Source: Bryobacterales bacterium
GTDB taxonomy: Bacteria > Acidobacteriota > Terriglobia > Bryobacterales > Bryobacteraceae
Direction of reading: 5' to 3'
DNA length: 11,393 bases
Assembly: GCA_003132865.1 (NCBI GenBank)
Contig: PKYZ01000546.1
Coordinates: 2,922-14,314 of the forward strand
Under the pieces are notes generated by a model, which was not told where the DNA came from, made no database searches, and saw only the letters and a list, made by a program, of their open reading frames with translations. A program made the translations under genes and the position numbers. Positions 7,332-11,393 of the stretch are shown in pieces. The stretch's first letter is position 1. Every line of letters begins with the position of its first letter.

Positions 7332-10049
7332 TCACATCTCCTTTACGACCGTCTCGGCCGCCAGCACATCATGATTCGCGTTCAGCAAGACACGCTTGGG
7401 TTTCTTGGGCAAGCGCAACTTGACCTCGTTCGAAGTCATATTTCCCAGCAGCGCCACGGAGCCGGCGCGCATCACGTGCCCATCGAAGTCGAAGTAGATG
7501 GGCACCCCCATCACAAACCTGGAAGACACGCCGCTCTGTGTAACTGTCGCCGTAAACATAAACTTGCCGCCCGGCTCTGGGGCGAGCGAATACTCCATCC
7601 TGTAACTGGGAACCTCCGTGCCGTAGACCCACTCGCGGAAGAACCAATCCATCTTGCCATTCCTTTCCAAATCGAGCGACGGCTTCATATGTTTCTCGAC
7701 CACCGATTTGAACGACTCCGTCGAAGCGTTCCGGTTCATATAAGTCGCCACGAAGTCGTGCATCATGGCGATGAAGTCGTTATCGCCGGTGTCGCGATCA
7801 TACATTAAGTAGCGCAGCATGTGCAGCACGAAGCCGCCTTTGGGATAGACCAGGCGGTTGTAAGCGCCGCCGTTCTTGAACGTGTTGAGCCGGAGGCCCA
7901 TCCAGAGAGGTCCTGCGTCGTTCGGGCGGATGCCATAGTTGTTCTTTGCGATGATAGTTTCCCGCGCGCGTTCCCAATACTTCAGGAACTTGTCGGGCTT
8001 GGGATCGGTCTGTTGCAGAAACAAACCAGCGGAGAAATCGGCGAAGCCCTCCGACAACCACTGGTCGTGATAGGAGGCCCAGCCCACCATATGGCCCCAC
8101 CACTGGTGTGCCACTTCGTGCGGCGTGACTTCCTGGATGAACTCCGCGAATCGGAATGCGCTGCCTCCCATCAGCATCCAGCGTTGCGTGCTGTCAAAGA
8201 ACGCGCTAATTGGCAAGTAGACCAGCGTTGGCCACGACTGGCCGTAATTGAACGCTGGTTGCTGGGTGATCGCGATGCGTCCATAGGGCGCATCTCCGAA
8301 CCACACCTGATAGCAGCGGATGGCGTTTTGTGCATCGACCATGGCGCTCTCCGCCATCGCGCTGGGGCTCAGAGTCATATTTCTGGCGTAGCGGCGCAGT
8401 TCATCGGGCACCTCACTGGTGGCGTAGGCCTCGATCTGGTAGTGCGTCTTGTCGTCGTAGACGGACTTCTTCTTGAATAGACCGTAATTGAAACCGGCCA
8501 CCGCCATGGGAACGTCCGAAACCCAGTGCGACGCCATGTACTCGTCTTCCCGCCATTCCTTCTCCATCTTGCCCACGCCCACCAGCGTGTACTGCCTGGG
8601 CACTTTGAAGGTCAGATCATAAGTCGCGCGATCGGAGAATGCGTTCAAGCTGGGATACCAGCTTGTGCGGGCGCCCACCGAGAAGTTGCCGGACCCTTCT
8701 TTTTGGACGACTTTGTCGCCCTCATATTCGATTTCGATGCTATAACTCTGGCCCGCGGCCAACGCTTCCGGCATGATCGCATAGAAGGACCCGTCTTCCT
8801 TGCGGCTTTCCTGAATGAATGAGATCTCCTTGTCTTTGTAGGTGACGCGCGTGACGCGCAGCCGCGGCAGCAATCCGAAGGCGATCACGCGCACGCCCGC
8901 CAGCAGCGCTTTCAGTTGCAGAACGCATGTGGCCGACAAGTGATCGTTCTTGCCGATGGCCGTCTCGATGCGATAGTGCTCGGCCGCGACAGTGTGGCGA
9001 TTCTCCGTGGAACGGGCCGTGCCGGACTTCCACTCCTCCGCGAAATGCGTCAGATACCAGATGCCATCCTGCGAGCCGCCCGGATCGAAATTGATGAGCG
9101 CCACCTCCTCCGGAGAAGGCATATAGGGCATCGCGCCCCGGGCATTGATGATGAAGCGCAGATCGGAGTGCTTATTGCCGTGGATGAAGGCGCGAAACGA
9201 TCCCGCCTCATTCCGGTTGTAGAGTTCGCCCAGGATCTCCGCCTCATGGTTCTGGATGTCTTCATCCTGCAGCATGTATTCCAGCATGCTGCGCGGCGTT
9301 TCCGTCCGGTGGCGGGCGCGGCTCCTGAATTCGTGCCACGCATTGCCCGCTTGGGACGTTTCATCGGTGGCTTGCGCCTGCCGCTTGATCTCATCGAAGG
9401 TAGCGTCGGTGAACCAGAACACCACCGAACGGAAGGATTCGTCAACCGCCTGTTCGCCGGAAATCTGGCGCAGGTAGCTGCGTTCGAGCGGAGTGGCGGG
9501 CTCCAGGCGAAACGTGCCTTCGCCGGTGAAGACGCCCGCCACCACGCGCCCCAGCACGGGCGGCAGAAAGCTGAACTGTCCCGCGGTGAAAGTGAAGGTG
9601 GCGGTATCGCGCTTCAGCGTCAGGTTGGCGACGCGGAACGAGGCGCCGGGCATCGCGTTGCGCAGCGCGACATAATTCGGATCCGAATTTGCGAAGGCGG
9701 AGCGCTTGCCGCCAACTTCGACCACGGTTTGCTGGGTGGCGATCTTCATCGCGAACGCCAGCGTTACGGGAGCATCGGCGACATCTATCGCCTTTTCGGT
9801 GTCTTCAAAGCCGTCGTGCTGGATAGTTATAACGTACTTACCCGGCGCCACCTCCGCGAACGCAAAATGGCCCTGCGTATCGGTGAGCGCATTCTCGGCC
9901 TGCGCGGTCTCGGAGTTCTTCAGGATGACGGCAGCGCCGGGAACCGCGGCGCCGCTGGGGTCCTTCACCACGCCTTCAATGGTGGCGGCGGAGAGCAGCG
10001 CCGGGACCAGCAACAGAAATAAAGCCAGGGAGCGGTTCTTCCCACGCAT
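7332..10049 (-). CDS. Exported M1-like gluzincin metallopeptidase with N-terminal carboxypeptidase regulatory-like domain
   Basis: This 905-residue zinc peptidase starts with a signal peptide (hydrophobic 7-20, likely cleavage near LLSA-ATI). Residues 22-100 form a CarboxypepD_reg-like beta sandwich (IEGVVKDPSGAAVPGAAVIL, TDTQGHFAFAEVAPGKYVITI). Residues about 115-360 form a region I do not recognise. An M1-like part follows, with its N-terminal beta domain near 365-525 and the catalytic core near 560-800. The zinc site is HEVAH (His644, Glu645, His648) and SEGFADF (Glu667), with correct HExxH-18-E spacing; Tyr735 may be the M1 catalytic tyrosine. The GxMEN motif that reads the substrate N-terminus is missing: the equivalent place reads NYGQSWPT (601-608). 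It is therefore probably not a standard aminopeptidase. The ATG has AAGG 7 bases upstream and lies 2 bases after the dehydrogenase stop. It probably acts in the periplasm or outside the cell. Confidence 0.88.
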   Translation of the reverse strand: MRGKNRSLALFLLLVPALLSAATIEGVVKDPSGAAVPGAAVILKNSETAQAENALTDTQGHFAFAEVAPGKYVITIQHDGFEDTEKAIDVADAPVTLAFAMKIATQQTVVEVGGKRSAFANSDPNYVALRNAMPGASFRVANLTLKRDTATFTFTAGQFSFLPPVLGRVVAGVFTGEGTFRLEPATPLERSYLRQISGEQAVDESFRSVVFWFTDATFDEIKRQAQATDETSQAGNAWHEFRSRARHRTETPRSMLEYMLQDEDIQNHEAEILGELYNRNEAGSFRAFIHGNKHSDLRFIINARGAMPYMPSPEEVALINFDPGGSQDGIWYLTHFAEEWKSGTARSTENRHTVAAEHYRIETAIGKNDHLSATCVLQLKALLAGVRVIAFGLLPRLRVTRVTYKDKEISFIQESRKEDGSFYAIMPEALAAGQSYSIEIEYEGDKVVQKEGSGNFSVGARTSWYPSLNAFSDRATYDLTFKVPRQYTLVGVGKMEKEWREDEYMASHWVSDVPMAVAGFNYGLFKKKSVYDDKTHYQIEAYATSEVPDELRRYARNMTLSPSAMAESAMVDAQNAIRCYQVWFGDAPYGRIAITQQPAFNYGQSWPTLVYLPISAFFDSTQRWMLMGGSAFRFAEFIQEVTPHEVAHQWWGHMVGWASYHDQWLSEGFADFSAGLFLQQTDPKPDKFLKYWERARETIIAKNNYGIRPNDAGPLWMGLRLNTFKNGGAYNRLVYPKGGFVLHMLRYLMYDRDTGDNDFIAMMHDFVATYMNRNASTESFKSVVEKHMKPSLDLERNGKMDWFFREWVYGTEVPSYRMEYSLAPEPGGKFMFTATVTQSGVSSRFVMGVPIYFDFDGHVMRAGSVALLGNMTSNEVKLRLPKKPKRVLLNANHDVLAAETVVKEM
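7338..7343 (-). promoter_or_regulatory. Shine-Dalgarno for the GH127-like gene
   Basis: The minus strand reads AAGGAG, 9 bases before GTG 7328. It is embedded in the last codons (Lys-Glu-Met-stop) of the upstream peptidase gene and fixes the GTG as the start of the Tat signal. An ATG immediately after it belongs to the upstream frame and is followed directly by TGA. Confidence 0.8.
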
Positions 10050-10051
10050 TG

Positions 10052-10873
10052 CTACACCTTCGAAAGCCGCCGCAGCGTGTAAGCTTCCGGATTCATATTT
10101 TCGCGCTCCAGCCGCTTCCAGTCGTCGTTAACATGAATCAGCTTGCCGCTGATGTGATTCGAACGTTCGGAAGCCAGAAACAAAGCAAGGTGAATCTGTT
10201 TGTCGGGATGCGTGCCGCCGGTGAGCCGCACATCCTCGGCTTCCTCGATTTCCCTGCTCCCCGCGCGCTCGCCGGAGTGCAGGATCTCATCCGTCATGTG
10301 AGTGTAAGTGCCGCCGGGAGCCATGCAGTTCACCTGCACGTTAAAGTCGCGCACTTCTTCCGCCAGGGTCTCCACGAAGCGCACCACGGCGGCCTTGGAA
10401 GCCGCATAGGCCGAGAAGCGCGGACGCCCCGAGGCTGCGCCGCCGCCGCCGATCACGATGATCTTGCCGCGGCGCTTTTCGATCATCTGCGGCAGTGCCG
10501 CCCGGCAGGCGTGCATCGCGCCCATCAGGTTGGTTTCGATGGTTTCGGCCCAGGCGCGCGGCTTCAACTCCACCAGCGGTCCAATGGGTCCTTGAATGGC
10601 GGCCGCCGCGATCAACACGTGCACCCCGCCGAAAACCGCGCGCATGCGCTCCACCGCCGCGCTCATCTGCTCGTAGTCGCGCACGTCCGCCCGAATGCGC
10701 AGCGCCGTGCCTCCGGCGTGCTCGATCTCCAGCTTCGCCAGATCCAGCTCGGCCTGGCTGCGCGCCAGCAATCCGACGCGCGCGCCTTCCGCCGCAAACC
10801 CGATTGCCAGCCGCTTGCCGATACCACGGCCCGCCCCCGTAATCAGGACTGCCTGGTCCTTTAGCGGCCGCAC
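10052..10873 (-). CDS. Short-chain dehydrogenase/reductase (SDR)
   Basis: This 273-residue Rossmann-fold protein is probably a cytosolic NAD(P)-dependent oxidoreductase of unknown substrate. It shows the cofactor motif TGAGRGIG (12-19), Asp63 in RADVRD, Asn115 in ETNLMGA, the active-site pair Tyr156-x3-Lys160 (SAYAASK) and VNCMAPGGTYTHM after it. Two usual elements are altered. The NNAG motif reads AAAA (89-92). The serine expected 13 residues before the tyrosine is glycine, in IGGGGAASG (141-149), and there is no serine one residue earlier either. Catalysis may be weakened or supported differently. The C-terminal tail after 250 is rich in charged residues (DDWKRLEREN). The GTG start at 10873 has GGAG 8 bases upstream, inside the end of the Met-rich gene, whose stop is 2 bases away. 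The link to its exported neighbours is unexplained. Confidence 0.88.
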   Translation of the reverse strand: MRPLKDQAVLITGAGRGIGKRLAIGFAAEGARVGLLARSQAELDLAKLEIEHAGGTALRIRADVRDYEQMSAAVERMRAVFGGVHVLIAAAAIQGPIGPLVELKPRAWAETIETNLMGAMHACRAALPQMIEKRRGKIIVIGGGGAASGRPRFSAYAASKAAVVRFVETLAEEVRDFNVQVNCMAPGGTYTHMTDEILHSGERAGSREIEEAEDVRLTGGTHPDKQIHLALFLASERSNHISGKLIHVNDDWKRLERENMNPEAYTLRRLSKV

Positions 10874-10875
10874 GG

Positions 10876-11393
10876 TTAGTTCTCCACGCGCGCGTCGAAG
10901 ATCCCGGTTTCCACTTTCCCGCCGCGTTTCACTTGCACGTAAATGCGGTAGTCGCCGGGCTTCGGAAAGCCGTAGGGGAAGGATACTTCGGGCGGCAGAG
11001 CCTGCATCATGTTCATGCCGGTCATGCCGGTCATGCCGGAGTGGTCCATCCCGGCCATCGTCCCCATCCCCGCCATTCCGGCCATCGCCGCGCCGCCGTC
11101 GCCGGCGTTCTGCGTGAGGCTCAGCGAAGCCATGGGCACCGATCCGGAAGGATGCACGTGCGCGAACACGCTGCGGTCCGAGCGCACGAACGCCGCGTGC
11201 CCCGGCATGCCCATGTAGAGTTCAATGTCGTGCGCCGGCTTGCCGTCCGCATCTTCCAGGCGGAAGCGGAAGAATATGGCGCGCTTGGCGTGCAGGGGTC
11301 CGGGTTCCCGTTCCCAAATCATGCGCGAGCCGTCCGGCAATTGCGCCGTGGTGCGGTTGGGGTCCGCCTGCGAAATCGGCGGGCCGGCGCCGT
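10876..11393 (-). CDS. Met- and His-rich protein, C-terminal part only (5' end beyond window)
   Basis: The last 171 codons are visible; the frame is open through the right edge. A TTG at 11340 could start a shorter protein, but coding-like sequence (PPISQADPNRTTAQLPDG) continues upstream, so this is read as the C-terminus of a larger protein. Counting from that TTG codon, visible blocks are AIFFRFRLEDADGKPAHDIELY (21-42, a beta strand and loop), MGMPGHAAFVRS, VFAHVHPSGSVPM, a Met-rich run at 86-112 (10 Met in 27 residues, with DH in the middle), then VSFPYGFPKPGDYRIYVQVK and VETGIFDARVEN. The paired strands and histidines resemble small beta-sandwich YtkA-like domains seen beside copper or heme proteins, a tentative match. 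Metal binding, perhaps Cu(I), is inference from Met and His content. It is the most upstream gene visible of a four-gene tight run. Confidence 0.75.
   Translation of the reverse strand, partial: GAGPPISQADPNRTTAQLPDGSRMIWEREPGPLHAKRAIFFRFRLEDADGKPAHDIELYMGMPGHAAFVRSDRSVFAHVHPSGSVPMASLSLTQNAGDGGAAMAGMAGMGTMAGMDHSGMTGMTGMNMMQALPPEVSFPYGFPKPGDYRIYVQVKRGGKVETGIFDARVEN
10882..10885 (-). promoter_or_regulatory. Shine-Dalgarno for the SDR gene
   Basis: The minus strand reads GGAG with 8 bases to GTG 10873, within the last codons of the upstream gene. It supports the GTG start and translational coupling. Confidence 0.6.
11005..11085 (-). repeat. Short degenerate in-frame repeat coding for M-x-G / M-x-x units
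   Basis: The strand carries repeated 9-base units such as ATGACCGGC, with ATG at nearly every third codon, encoding MAGMAGMGTMAGMDHSGMTG and on to NMM. The most exact copies are on the plus strand as CATGCCGGT-type units at about 11014-11040. It lies inside the Met-rich gene and probably grew by slippage or unequal exchange. Confidence 0.75.

Noticed and set aside
8916..10022. 368-codon plus-strand open frame opposite the M1-like peptidase
   Set aside because: The minus strand has signal peptide, domain and zinc motifs in one uninterrupted frame; the plus frame has none. Similar frames at 7062-7808 and 7821-8480 are rejected for the same reason.
10049..10864. Plus-strand open frame opposite the SDR gene
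   Set aside because: The minus strand carries TGAGRGIG and YxxxK motifs; the plus frame is a compositional shadow.
11005..11085. Possible CRISPR-like array
   Set aside because: Units are about 9 bases, in frame and without spacers; they encode a Met-rich protein segment.

Overview
The window comes from a high-G+C Gram-negative bacterium. lpxA and fabZ point to a lipid A-bearing outer membrane. The overall gene style (an M1-like peptidase with a carboxypeptidase-type regulatory domain, a Tat-exported GH127-like enzyme, a Met-rich exported-type protein, many GTG starts and very tight gene packing) suggests an acidobacterium of the Solibacter/Bryobacter kind. That placement is inference from remembered family resemblance, not from a search.

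Layout from left to right. (1) 1-1007, minus strand: fabZ then lpxA, 3 bases apart; lpxA runs off the left edge. (2) 1006-3263, plus strand: an M20 carboxypeptidase G2-like metallopeptidase and an exported serine beta-lactamase-like hydrolase, joined by a 4-base GTGA overlap. The fabZ and M20 start codons lie in one CATG on opposite strands. (3) 3282-5461, minus strand: a two-gene cassette of an SMC/RecF/OLD-type AAA ATPase and a small TOPRIM-like partner, also joined by GTGA. Both genes are broken: one frameshift in the ATPase and two in the partner, one of them a visible 4-base tandem duplication. Its shape matches the ATPase-plus-small-effector layout common in phage defence, and it looks like a decaying copy. 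(4) 5526-11393, minus strand: a four-gene run with gaps of 2, 2 and 3 bases, in transcription order a Met-rich protein (incomplete), a short-chain dehydrogenase, a large M1-like peptidase and a GH127-like glycosidase.

The two sides of the cassette share a theme of exported hydrolysis: a peptidase and a glycosidase on the right, and a serine hydrolase with an amidohydrolase-type peptidase on the left. This would suit a saprophyte scavenging plant or microbial polymers. The lipid A genes are housekeeping. No tRNA, rRNA, CRISPR array, insertion sequence or convincing factor-independent terminator was seen. The largest stretch outside any gene is 64 bases (5462-5525).
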